Shown in pieces: positions 1-4,958 of a stretch of 5,238 nucleotides of DNA (its first letter is position 1; each line of letters starts with the position of its first letter). Source of the DNA: Methanosarcinales archaeon (GTDB lineage: Archaea > Halobacteriota > Methanosarcinia > Methanosarcinales > Methanocomedenaceae); contig JAUWTY010000091.1 of assembly GCA_030614485.1 (NCBI GenBank), positions 1-5,238 on the forward strand, given 5' to 3'. A program made the position numbers and the translations under genes. The notes beneath the pieces are model-generated. The model was not told where the DNA came from. It was given only the letters and a program-made list of their open reading frames with translations, and did not search any database.

Positions 1-714
1 GGCGGTGGGACATCTGGTGAGGATTTCAATAATATAGCAGAAACCCAGACCCAGCGGGACACTATATTCAAAAATGACCCGGTGAGTTATGCTTTCAAAA
101 AAACATTGAATCCAATAATATATGTAAACTTTACCGCAAAACTCAGTGCCGGTAAGATAGCATCAAAGGTAGAAGTGCTACGTAATACGTCCACGTTGGC
201 TAATATGCCGGCACCCGGTTTGGTATACAAAAATGTCAATATCTGGGTTGGTAATTACGGTTGGGCTAGTGACCGGTCAATTGTGGATGCTACCATTATA
301 TTTGTAGTTCCAAGGGAATGGATAACATTCCACTCCATACAGGAGGACAGTATTGCAATGTACCGATATCACAATGATTCATGGGAACTGTTACCCACAT
401 CCATACTTGACACAAATGTACGATACATATATTATGAAAGTACGACCCCAGGTTTTTCACCTTTTGCAATCTCCGGAGACCTTGTCCTTGTCCCTGCCCC
501 AACTGTCATCCAGGCACCTGTGTCAAAACCTGCTGAAAATACCAGTATCGCTTTGAATGATGAACTATCGGTTGAACCTAAACCAGATGGTTGGAACGCC
601 CCATTATGGGCTTTGCTAACTGTCGCAGTCCTGTCAATGATTGCAACCATCTATGCCAATCAGGATGGGATTCATAAGGTTATTGACAATATTAAACAGC
701 AGGGTAAGCGATAG
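1..714 (+). CDS. PGF-pre-PGF domain surface protein, C-terminal part (5' truncated by window edge)
   Basis: The reading frame is open from base 1, so the first 81 bases are coding and the GTG at 82 is internal. 237 residues are visible. It opens with a Gly-rich linker (GGGTSGEDF), followed by a domain I recognise as PGF-pre-PGF, with hallmark stretches YVNFTAKLSAGKIASKVEVL, NTSTL, VYKNVNIWVGNYG, MYRYHNDSWELLPT and TPGFSPFAISG. Next comes a Pro/Val/Ala-rich linker of about 35 residues, one hydrophobic helix (APLWALLTVAVLSMIATIYA, about nt 601-657) and a 19-residue tail rich in Lys and polar residues. The family occurs at the C-terminus of exported archaeal surface proteins, between a variable ectodomain and a membrane anchor. 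The expected topology is outside-facing domain, one TM helix, short cytoplasmic tail. The ectodomain that defines its specific role is outside the window. Unusually, no PGF tripeptide precedes the TM helix, so it does not look like an archaeosortase PGF-CTERM substrate. Confidence 0.88.
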   Translation, partial: GGGTSGEDFNNIAETQTQRDTIFKNDPVSYAFKKTLNPIIYVNFTAKLSAGKIASKVEVLRNTSTLANMPAPGLVYKNVNIWVGNYGWASDRSIVDATIIFVVPREWITFHSIQEDSIAMYRYHNDSWELLPTSILDTNVRYIYYESTTPGFSPFAISGDLVLVPAPTVIQAPVSKPAENTSIALNDELSVEPKPDGWNAPLWALLTVAVLSMIATIYANQDGIHKVIDNIKQQGKR

Positions 715-721
715 TTATATC
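715..721 (+). promoter_or_regulatory. Possible TATA box for the rpl7ae cluster
   Basis: TTATATC lies immediately after the stop codon of the surface-protein gene and about 90 nt before the rpl7ae start. A start site about 25 nt downstream would give a leader of about 65-70 nt. This is the best AT-rich candidate in the gap. TAAAATA at 777-783 is an alternative, but it would leave almost no leader despite the clear Shine-Dalgarno site. No convincing BRE is seen. Confidence 0.4.
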
Positions 722-752
722 ACCTATTGTGTAGTACATGAGTCGAGTCAAA

Positions 753-769
753 CCGATGAATAATGACGG
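753..769 (+). promoter_or_regulatory. Kink-turn-like element in the rpl7ae leader (candidate L7Ae autoregulatory site)
   Basis: The RNA would read CCG-AU-GA-AUAAU-GA-CGG. A 3-bp stem (753-755 with 767-769) is followed by a 2-nt bulge and by two GA dinucleotides (758-759 and 765-766) placed to form the tandem sheared G-A pairs of a kink-turn. An A-U pair with a UAA triloop would close it. The AUGA and UGA strings also resemble box C and box D. L7Ae is the standard kink-turn-binding protein of Archaea, and autoregulation through its own leader has been described in Sulfolobus. The stems here are short and the bulge is 2 rather than 3 nt, so this is only a candidate. Confidence 0.25.
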
Positions 770-793
770 ACAGGAGTAAAATACTCATTGTCC
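768..793 (+). promoter_or_regulatory. Leader hairpin just upstream of the rpl7ae Shine-Dalgarno site
   Basis: GGACA (768-772) can pair with TGTCC (789-793), and GAGT (774-777) with ACTC (783-786). These give two short helices separated by a 1x2 internal loop and capped by AAAAT. The hairpin ends 2 nt before the Shine-Dalgarno sequence (796-801). It shares bases 768-769 with the kink-turn-like stem, so the two folds are mutually exclusive. ATGAGT at 738-743 could also compete for ACTCAT at 783-788 if the transcript starts far enough upstream. Confidence 0.35.
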
Positions 794-811
794 AGAAGGA
801 GATTTTTAATC

Positions 812-1180
812 ATGGCACAAGCAATATATGTAAAATTTGAAGTCCCATCTGACCTGGAGAACAGCGCATTGGAAGCGCTTGAACTGGCAAGGGACACTGG
901 CAAGGTACGTAAAGGAACTAATGAAGCCACAAAAGCTATCGAGAGAAGCACGGCTAAGCTCATATACGTTTCAGAGGATATCGCTCCTCCAGAGATTGTG
1001 GCCCATATTCCACCTCTGTGTGAAGAAAAGAACATCCCTTATGTTTATGTCAAAAAACAGGAAGAACTGGGTGCAGCCTGTGGTCTTAAAGTCGGATGCG
1101 GTGCAGCGGTTATCCTGGAATCAGGCAAAGCAAAAGAACTGGTCGAAGATGTGGCTAACAAGGTCCAGGCATTGAAGTAG
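812..1180 (+). CDS. rpl7ae: Ribosomal protein eL8 / L7Ae
   Basis: This 122-residue protein belongs to the L7Ae/L30e/S12e/Gadd45 family and has the usual archaeal length. The RNA-binding signature is intact: [11 protein letters not shown] (residues 35-45) places the Asn, Glu, Thr and Lys that read the sheared G-A pairs of a kink-turn. [24 protein letters not shown] and [16 protein letters not shown] are the conserved core and C-terminal loop. In Archaea the protein serves the large ribosomal subunit, the box C/D and H/ACA guide RNPs (2'-O-methylation and pseudouridylation) and RNase P. I chose the ATG at 812 because AAGGAG (796-801) sits 10 nt upstream and [12 protein letters not shown] matches the family N-terminus. 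A TTG at 788 would add 8 residues but places the Shine-Dalgarno site inside the gene. It is the first gene of the translation cluster. Confidence 0.97.
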   Translation: MAQAIYVKFEVPSDLENSALEALELARDTGKVRKGTNEATKAIERSTAKLIYVSEDIAPPEIVAHIPPLCEEKNIPYVYVKKQEELGAACGLKVGCGAAVILESGKAKELVEDVANKVQALK

Positions 1181-1190
1181 GCGCTCGATT

Positions 1191-1403
1191 ATGGCAGATA
1201 ATGACGGATTCCCGGCAGAGATTATTGAGATCGTAGGCAACACCGGTATGCATGGTGAGGCCCTGCAGGTGCAGTGCAGGATTCTGGAAGGTAGGGACAA
1301 AGGGAGAATTATCACACGCAATTGCGTGGGTCCTGTCAGGCTTGGAGACATCCTGATGCTTCTTGAAACCTCAAGAGAAGCAAAGAAACTTGCCACCAGG
1401 TGA
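1191..1403 (+). CDS. rps28e: Ribosomal protein eS28
   Basis: This 70-residue small-subunit protein is an OB-fold member of the S28e family, found in Archaea and eukaryotes and absent from Bacteria. Family features are [48 protein letters not shown] and the C-terminal signature ETSREAKKL, a variant of the common ESEREARRL. In the eukaryotic ribosome it sits near the mRNA exit channel. The ATG at 1191 starts 10 nt after the rpl7ae stop. The only Shine-Dalgarno candidate is a short AGG at 1179-1181 overlapping that stop, so translational coupling with rpl7ae is plausible. The length and both ends match the family, so the gene is complete. Confidence 0.96.
   Translation: MADNDGFPAEIIEIVGNTGMHGEALQVQCRILEGRDKGRIITRNCVGPVRLGDILMLLETSREAKKLATR
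1398..1403 (+). promoter_or_regulatory. Shine-Dalgarno site for rpl24e overlapping the rps28e stop
   Basis: AGGTGA, a six-base match to the archaeal SD consensus, contains the last codon (AGG) and stop (TGA) of rps28e and lies 9 nt before the ATG at 1413. It decides the rpl24e start: the in-frame GTG at 1404 would directly abut the SD and cannot use it. The overlap implies translational coupling of the two genes. Confidence 0.7.
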
Positions 1404-1412
1404 GTGAGACAT

Positions 1413-1598
1413 ATGGAAAAGCGTAAATGCTCATTCTGCGGTGGCGACATTGAAGTCGGCACAGGTAAGATGTTTGTAAAGAAGGACGGTTCAACCATGT
1501 ATTTCTGCTCAAGTAAATGCCAGAACAACAGGAATCTTGGCAGGATACCAAGGCGTGTGGAATGGACCGATACAGCCCATAACCTCAAATCGAAATAG
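1413..1598 (+). CDS. rpl24e: Ribosomal protein eL24, zinc-ribbon type
   Basis: This 61-residue protein is the archaeal short form of L24e, a large-subunit protein shared with eukaryotes. [26 protein letters not shown] is the family N-terminus. Four cysteines, C6-x2-C9 and C32-x3-C36, form the expected zinc site. The motif [10 protein letters not shown] and the basic segment [13 protein letters not shown] follow, as usual. The start at ATG 1413 is supported by the family N-terminus [10 protein letters not shown] and by the upstream AGGTGA. The GTG at 1404 would add only VRH. The gap to rps28e is 9 nt and to ndk 28 nt. Confidence 0.96.
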   Translation: MEKRKCSFCGGDIEVGTGKMFVKKDGSTMYFCSSKCQNNRNLGRIPRRVEWTDTAHNLKSK

Positions 1599-1605
1599 AC
1601 CCTGC

Positions 1606-1613
1606 TTTTTTTT
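1606..1613 (+). terminator. T8 tract between rpl24e and ndk (possible partial terminator)
   Basis: Eight consecutive T residues lie 7 nt after the rpl24e stop and end just before the ndk Shine-Dalgarno site. In Archaea a U-rich tract in the transcript can by itself destabilise the elongation complex. It may reduce read-through so that the ribosomal genes and ndk are expressed at different levels. There is no stem before it. Confidence 0.35.
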
Positions 1614-1626
1614 AGGATAGGATATA

Positions 1627-2076
1627 ATGCAGAGAACATATATTATGGTCAAACCGGACGGCGTACAGCGGGGGCTTATCGGCAAGATTATTGCCCGTAT
1701 CGAGGAACGTGGTCTCAAGCTGGTAGCCCTGAAAATGTACACTATTCCAGAAGATGTAGCCAGGGCTCATTATGGAGAACATGAAGGTAAACCCTTTTTC
1801 ACGTCACTGCTGGATTTTATTACCAGTGGACCTTCTGTTTCAATGGTTGTCGAAGGTAAGGAAGCCATTAAGATAATGAGGTCAACTGTAGGTTCTACGA
1901 ATCCCCAGGATGCATCACCTGGTACCTTACGTGGTGATTTCAGCCTGGATATGGGACGCAATATCATTCATGCGTCTGATTCAATTGAATCTGCGAACAG
2001 GGAAATTGGTATCCATTTTAGTGAATCCGAGATTGTATCATTTACCAGAATAGATGAACAATGGATTTACGAATAA
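1627..2076 (+). CDS. ndk: Nucleoside diphosphate kinase
   Basis: This 149-residue cytosolic enzyme transfers the gamma phosphate of ATP to other (d)NDPs through a phosphohistidine. It begins [21 protein letters not shown], with K9 the conserved nucleotide-site lysine. [20 protein letters not shown] (residues 86-105) holds the conserved Arg, R102. NIIHASDS (112-119) is the active-site signature, with catalytic H115. WIYE closes the protein in the usual way. All key residues are present and the length is normal. The SD candidate AGGAT (1614-1618) lies 8 nt upstream of the ATG; a second AGGAT at 1619-1623 is too close to serve well. It is the last gene of the cluster and would supply GTP and the other NTPs for translation and nucleic-acid synthesis. 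Confidence 0.97.
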   Translation: MQRTYIMVKPDGVQRGLIGKIIARIEERGLKLVALKMYTIPEDVARAHYGEHEGKPFFTSLLDFITSGPSVSMVVEGKEAIKIMRSTVGSTNPQDASPGTLRGDFSLDMGRNIIHASDSIESANREIGIHFSESEIVSFTRIDEQWIYE

Positions 2077-2093
2077 CTACAAACAACAAATTG

Positions 2094-2100
2094 TTTTTTT
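2094..2100 (+). terminator. T7 tract after ndk, probable termination point of the ribosomal cluster
   Basis: Seven T residues 17 nt after the ndk stop follow a short weak palindrome (AACAA at 2084-2088, TTGTT at 2091-2095). A 3' U-tract is the main element of archaeal intrinsic termination, so this is the likely end of the rpl7ae-ndk transcript, separating it from infB. Confidence 0.5.
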
Positions 2101-2105
2101 AATTG

Positions 2106-2128
2106 TCAGCGAACCATCGGTTCGCTGA
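2106..2128. repeat. Perfect 10-bp inverted repeat with 3-nt loop between ndk and infB
   Basis: TCAGCGAACC (2106-2115), ATC, then GGTTCGCTGA (2119-2128) is an exact inverted repeat. In RNA it extends by a G-U pair and a U-A pair to 12 bp (2104-2130). It lies after the T7 tract rather than before one, and no T-run follows it on either strand, so it is not a standard hairpin-plus-U terminator. It could be a 3'-end stabilising or processing hairpin on transcripts that read through the T7 tract, or a palindromic protein-binding site upstream of the infB promoter. Confidence 0.85.
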
Positions 2129-2161
2129 TACATATTCATAAATTATACATGTAAGGTTTAC

Positions 2162-2174
2162 AAAAATATATATT
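2162..2174 (+). promoter_or_regulatory. TATA box of the infB promoter
   Basis: AAAAATATATATT is a strong archaeal TATA-like element with an A-rich stretch at the BRE position. A start about 25 nt downstream (near 2195) would give a leader of about 30 nt. A second, weaker AT element (AAATTATACA, 2140-2149) could be an alternative. The 151-nt gap and this box argue that infB has its own promoter rather than depending on read-through from ndk. Confidence 0.6.
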
Positions 2175-2215
2175 GAGTCATTACCATATTGTTACTGGGA
2201 TAATAATTTTTAATA

Positions 2216-2220
2216 GGGGG
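2216..2220 (+). promoter_or_regulatory. Variant Shine-Dalgarno site of infB (AGGGGG type)
   Basis: GGGGG, preceded by A at 2214 and T at 2215, ends 7 nt before the ATG at 2228. The spacing is right for an SD site; the central base differs from GGAGG and would form a G-U wobble with the 16S tail. The presumed repeat-protein SD on the other strand has the same G5 and the same 7-nt spacing. Confidence 0.6.
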
Positions 2221-2227
2221 ACTTTAA

Positions 2228-4000
2228 ATGGCACAGGATAAAAATCTCCGAACTCCAATTGTCTGCGTTATGGGTCACGTTGACCACGGCAAGACCAGCC
2301 TTTTAGACAAAATCCGTGGAACGGCCATAACAGAAGGAGAAGCGGGAGCCATCACCCAGCATATCGGTGCTACTGAAGTTCCTCTTGAAGTAATAAATAA
2401 AGTTTGCGGAAACCAGGTCAAGGATAAATTCAAACTCCCAGGTCTGCTTTTTATAGATACTCCCGGACATCATGCTTTCACTACCTTGCGGTCCAGGGGC
2501 GGTGCACTGGCTGACCTGGCAATAGTGATAGTTGATGTGAATGAAGGATTCCAGCCCCAGACCATTGAGGCTGTCAATATCCTGAAAAATTATAAAACAC
2601 CCTTTGTTGTAGCTGCGAACAAGATTGACCGGTTACATGGCTGGGACCCGAGTCCAGGCTCACCGTTCCTCGCAACATATAACAAGCAACCAGAGCACAT
2701 AAGGTCAATTCTTGATACGAAGTTATACGAATTAGTGGGTGAGCTGTATGATTATGGTTTCAGTTCTGACCGATTTGACAGGATACGGGATTTCCAGAGC
2801 AATATTGCAGTAATACCCATCAGTGCCAAGACTGGCGAAGGGCTGCCTGATATACTTACAGTGTTGCTTGGTCTGGCCCAGAAATTCCTGGAAACAAACC
2901 TTGAGTACAATACTACCGGGCCGGGTGTGGGTGTGGTGCTGGAGGTCAAGGAAGAACGGGGCTTAGGCATGACTCTTGACGCCATCCTCCATGAAGGTGA
3001 GGTCAAAGTAGGAAATATGGTTGCAGTGGGTACATTGAACGACCCAATAGTAACAAAGATAAGGGCTTTACTAAAACCCAGACCATTATCAGAAATATCT
3101 AAGGAGGAAAAGTTCAAGCAGGTAAAACATATTACTGCTGCTGCTGGCCTTAAGATATCTGCACCTGGTCTGGACGAAGCTATTGCAGGTGCACCCATAA
3201 GAGTAGTCACCAAAGAAAATGCTGATAAAATCTCAGATGAAATTCGGTCTGAGATCAATCAAACCAGAATTGAAACTGATAATGTAGGGATTATTATCCG
3301 GGCAGATACTATCGGCAGTCTCGAAGCAATGGTAAACGAACTCAAAGGTGCTGAAGTACCAATACGAAAAGCCGATATTGGTAATATCTCAAGACGGGAT
3401 ATTGTTGAAGCTTCTGCCATTGAAGACCCTTTATATTCAGTAGTAATGGGATTTAATGTGGAAATACTTCCTGATGCTCTTGATGAACTACAGAAAACCG
3501 ATGTAAAGCTCTTTATGAGCGATGTTATATACCGTCTGGTGGAAGATTTTGAAGAACATGTAGATGACCTAAAAGCACTTACTGAAAAACAAAGAAGTGA
3601 AGCTATCATCAAGCCAGGTAAGTTCCGGATTTTGCCAAACCATACCTTCCGCCAGAGCAAACCTGCTGTGGTGGGTGTGGAAGTGGAAGGTGGGGTCATA
3701 AAGAAGAAACTCAATGTGATGAATGAAGCCGGAAATCGCATTGGTGTCATTAAGGTTATTCAGGACAAAAGCGAGAATGTAGATGAGGCAAAGTTTGGTT
3801 CACAGGTAGCAATTTCCATTGACGGACCAGTGGTGGGCCGGAATATCAAAGAAGGCGAATTGCTCTACATTGATGTACCTGAAAAACATGCCAAGATAGT
3901 GGAACAGGAACTTATCGATTCATTAGCTCCTGATGAACTGGAAACACTTGAGGTTTTTATGAAGATTAAACGTAAAGGGAATGCTTTTTGGGGAAAATAA
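2228..4000 (+). CDS. infB: Translation initiation factor aIF5B (archaeal IF2-like GTPase)
   Basis: This 590-residue GTPase promotes joining of the ribosomal subunits during initiation. The G domain spans about residues 8-220: P-loop GHVDHGKT (16-23), switch I region with GAITQHIGAT (40-49), G3 DTPGH (77-81), G4 NKID (131-134) and G5 SAK (199-201). A beta-barrel domain II follows (about 231-345), then domain III starting DNVGIIIRADTIGSLEAM (351-368). The long linker helix is at about 430-458, and the C-terminal barrel domain IV at about 463-590 includes FRQSKPAVVGVEVEGG. The archaeal form lacks the long N-terminal extension of eukaryotic eIF5B, and the length is normal. No intein interrupts the P-loop or other GTPase motifs, where archaeal infB genes sometimes carry one. 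The ATG at 2228 is fixed by the SD-like G5 and by the closeness of the P-loop. The product belongs functionally with the upstream ribosomal cluster. Confidence 0.98.
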   Translation: MAQDKNLRTPIVCVMGHVDHGKTSLLDKIRGTAITEGEAGAITQHIGATEVPLEVINKVCGNQVKDKFKLPGLLFIDTPGHHAFTTLRSRGGALADLAIVIVDVNEGFQPQTIEAVNILKNYKTPFVVAANKIDRLHGWDPSPGSPFLATYNKQPEHIRSILDTKLYELVGELYDYGFSSDRFDRIRDFQSNIAVIPISAKTGEGLPDILTVLLGLAQKFLETNLEYNTTGPGVGVVLEVKEERGLGMTLDAILHEGEVKVGNMVAVGTLNDPIVTKIRALLKPRPLSEISKEEKFKQVKHITAAAGLKISAPGLDEAIAGAPIRVVTKENADKISDEIRSEINQTRIETDNVGIIIRADTIGSLEAMVNELKGAEVPIRKADIGNISRRDIVEASAIEDPLYSVVMGFNVEILPDALDELQKTDVKLFMSDVIYRLVEDFEEHVDDLKALTEKQRSEAIIKPGKFRILPNHTFRQSKPAVVGVEVEGGVIKKKLNVMNEAGNRIGVIKVIQDKSENVDEAKFGSQVAISIDGPVVGRNIKEGELLYIDVPEKHAKIVEQELIDSLAPDELETLEVFMKIKRKGNAFWGK

Positions 4001-4035
4001 GTTCTATTAAGGTCTATTTCATTTAATTCAGTATT

Positions 4036-4929
4036 CTATTTTTGTATTTTTTCAAGTAATTCAGTCTCATTCAAGTTCCTCAGTACATTGGTAAGTGTCC
4101 GCCGTGTTGAGGTGCGGTAATATTCCCTTGTGACCTTTGCGTATGATTGTACAGCCCCCTCAAGCAGCCCCCTGTCCTTTATCCTGGTACCCATTCGTAT
4201 CAGGATTTCAGCTATAGCCTGGAACATGGATGAGCGCTCGAACTCATCTGTCAGGTTGTCAGCTGTACTTTGGGCCATGACAATACACTGCCTGGCCTTG
4301 TCCATTTCCCCAATTTCAAGAAATAGTGCTGTAAGGTCAACATAGGCAGACACCCGGTAAATATCCTGCTTAATGCGCCTGGACTTATCAATCACATCCA
4401 GTGCCATCTCTGCCATCTCCTGTGCTGCCCCCACCGCTGCCGCATCATCACTGTCATAGAGTGCACGGGAAATACCTCTTAACGCAGATGAGCGGTAAGT
4501 ATCATATTCGATGGTACCGGCAAGTTGTTTTGAAGCTTCAACAGTTTCTTCATCGCTGTTTGTTACACCCACTTTTCCCATGGCCACCGCCACACCCTGC
4601 AGGCAATGGCTCCTGTCATGTCCGGTATCGGTTTTTGCTGACAGTGCCAAAGCCCGGTTGAGCAGGTCGGCACTGGATGTATTGCCTGCAATGCGGGCTG
4701 TAGCCCTGATAATATCAACAAATGCCTTTGACCGGTCATGTGTGTCAATAATCTGCCGGGTGAACCCTTCGGCAGCATCAAGATAGATAGTATTGTTCGT
4801 CTCAACCGCTTTTTGCGCCAGTGTAGCAATACCGGCCCTATATTTCTTGGAACGGAGGGTATCGTTCTTTATGGCCTCTGCCGTATCTTCAAGATGCTTA
4901 ATAAAATCCCCTGCAGTATTATTCACCAT
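4036..4929 (-). CDS. All-helical TPR-like repeat protein with seven 40-residue repeats, function unknown
   Basis: This 297-residue soluble protein has no signal peptide or membrane segment. A unit of the form D-x-x-RS-x(3)-h-x-x-I-a-x-x-h-x-x-x-G recurs with its Arg at residues 26, 66, 106, 146, 192, 232 and 272. The spacing is exactly 40 residues except for one 46-residue step, where a basic insert (DKSRRIK, 181-187) falls. Clear copies are HDRSKAFVDIIRATARIAG, HDRSHCLQGVAVAMGKVG and FERSSMFQAIAEILIRMG. The pattern resembles the TPR-like 'RS-x-AL-x-x-IA' helical repeats of many archaeal and bacterial proteins, which form superhelical scaffolds for protein binding. No catalytic motif is visible. 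The start ATG (4929) has GGGGG at 4937-4941 as its SD, 7 nt away. It lies 26 nt downstream of the alanyl-tRNA editing gene, so the two are probably co-transcribed. It is convergent with infB. Confidence 0.85.
   Translation of the reverse strand: MVNNTAGDFIKHLEDTAEAIKNDTLRSKKYRAGIATLAQKAVETNNTIYLDAAEGFTRQIIDTHDRSKAFVDIIRATARIAGNTSSADLLNRALALSAKTDTGHDRSHCLQGVAVAMGKVGVTNSDEETVEASKQLAGTIEYDTYRSSALRGISRALYDSDDAAAVGAAQEMAEMALDVIDKSRRIKQDIYRVSAYVDLTALFLEIGEMDKARQCIVMAQSTADNLTDEFERSSMFQAIAEILIRMGTRIKDRGLLEGAVQSYAKVTREYYRTSTRRTLTNVLRNLNETELLEKIQK
4039..4052 (+). terminator. U-tracts for infB lying inside the end of the convergent gene
   Basis: TTTTT (4039-4043) and TTTTTT (4047-4052) lie 38 to 52 nt after the infB stop and form a likely archaeal termination zone. 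They are also the AAA/AAG-rich last codons of the opposite-strand repeat protein (EKIQK). The 35-nt gap between the two stop codons contains no longer T-run. No strong tract is seen for the minus-strand transcript; TTATTTT at 4000-3994 on that strand is weak. Confidence 0.4.
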
Positions 4930-4944
4930 AACATTGCCCCCATG

Positions 4945-4958
4945 TTATTCATTATTCA
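4945..4958. repeat. Two tandem copies of TTATTCA at the alaX stop
   Basis: TTATTCA (4945-4951) is repeated exactly at 4952-4958, followed by a further TTCA (4959-4962). On the minus strand it reads TGAATAA-TGAATAA. The first TGA is the stop of the AlaX-type gene and the second lies in the spacer before the repeat-protein SD. It is short, and slippage is the simplest origin; no function is claimed. Confidence 0.6.

Noticed and set aside
788..811. Upstream TTG start for rpl7ae adding eight residues (SRRRFLI after the start)
   Set aside because: The extension spans the Shine-Dalgarno sequence and does not match the L7Ae N-terminus; ATG at 812 fits both.
1121..1639. 172-residue minus-strand frame across the rpl7ae-rps28e-rpl24e junctions
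   Set aside because: It is antisense to three certain ribosomal protein genes, has no family similarity I recognise and has a low-information composition.
2077..2227. tRNA or small RNA gene in the ndk-infB gap
   Set aside because: There is no cloverleaf or T-loop consensus; the single hairpin is too short and isolated to call an ncRNA.
2752..3750. Two long abutting minus-strand frames (2752-3258 and 3259-3750) antisense to infB
   Set aside because: They lie wholly inside the conserved aIF5B gene. Their Ser/Thr/Pro-rich translations look like reverse-complement shadows, with no recognisable domain.
2228..4000. Possible intein in infB
   Set aside because: The GTPase motifs run uninterrupted at normal spacing and the protein has the ordinary archaeal length, so no intein is present.
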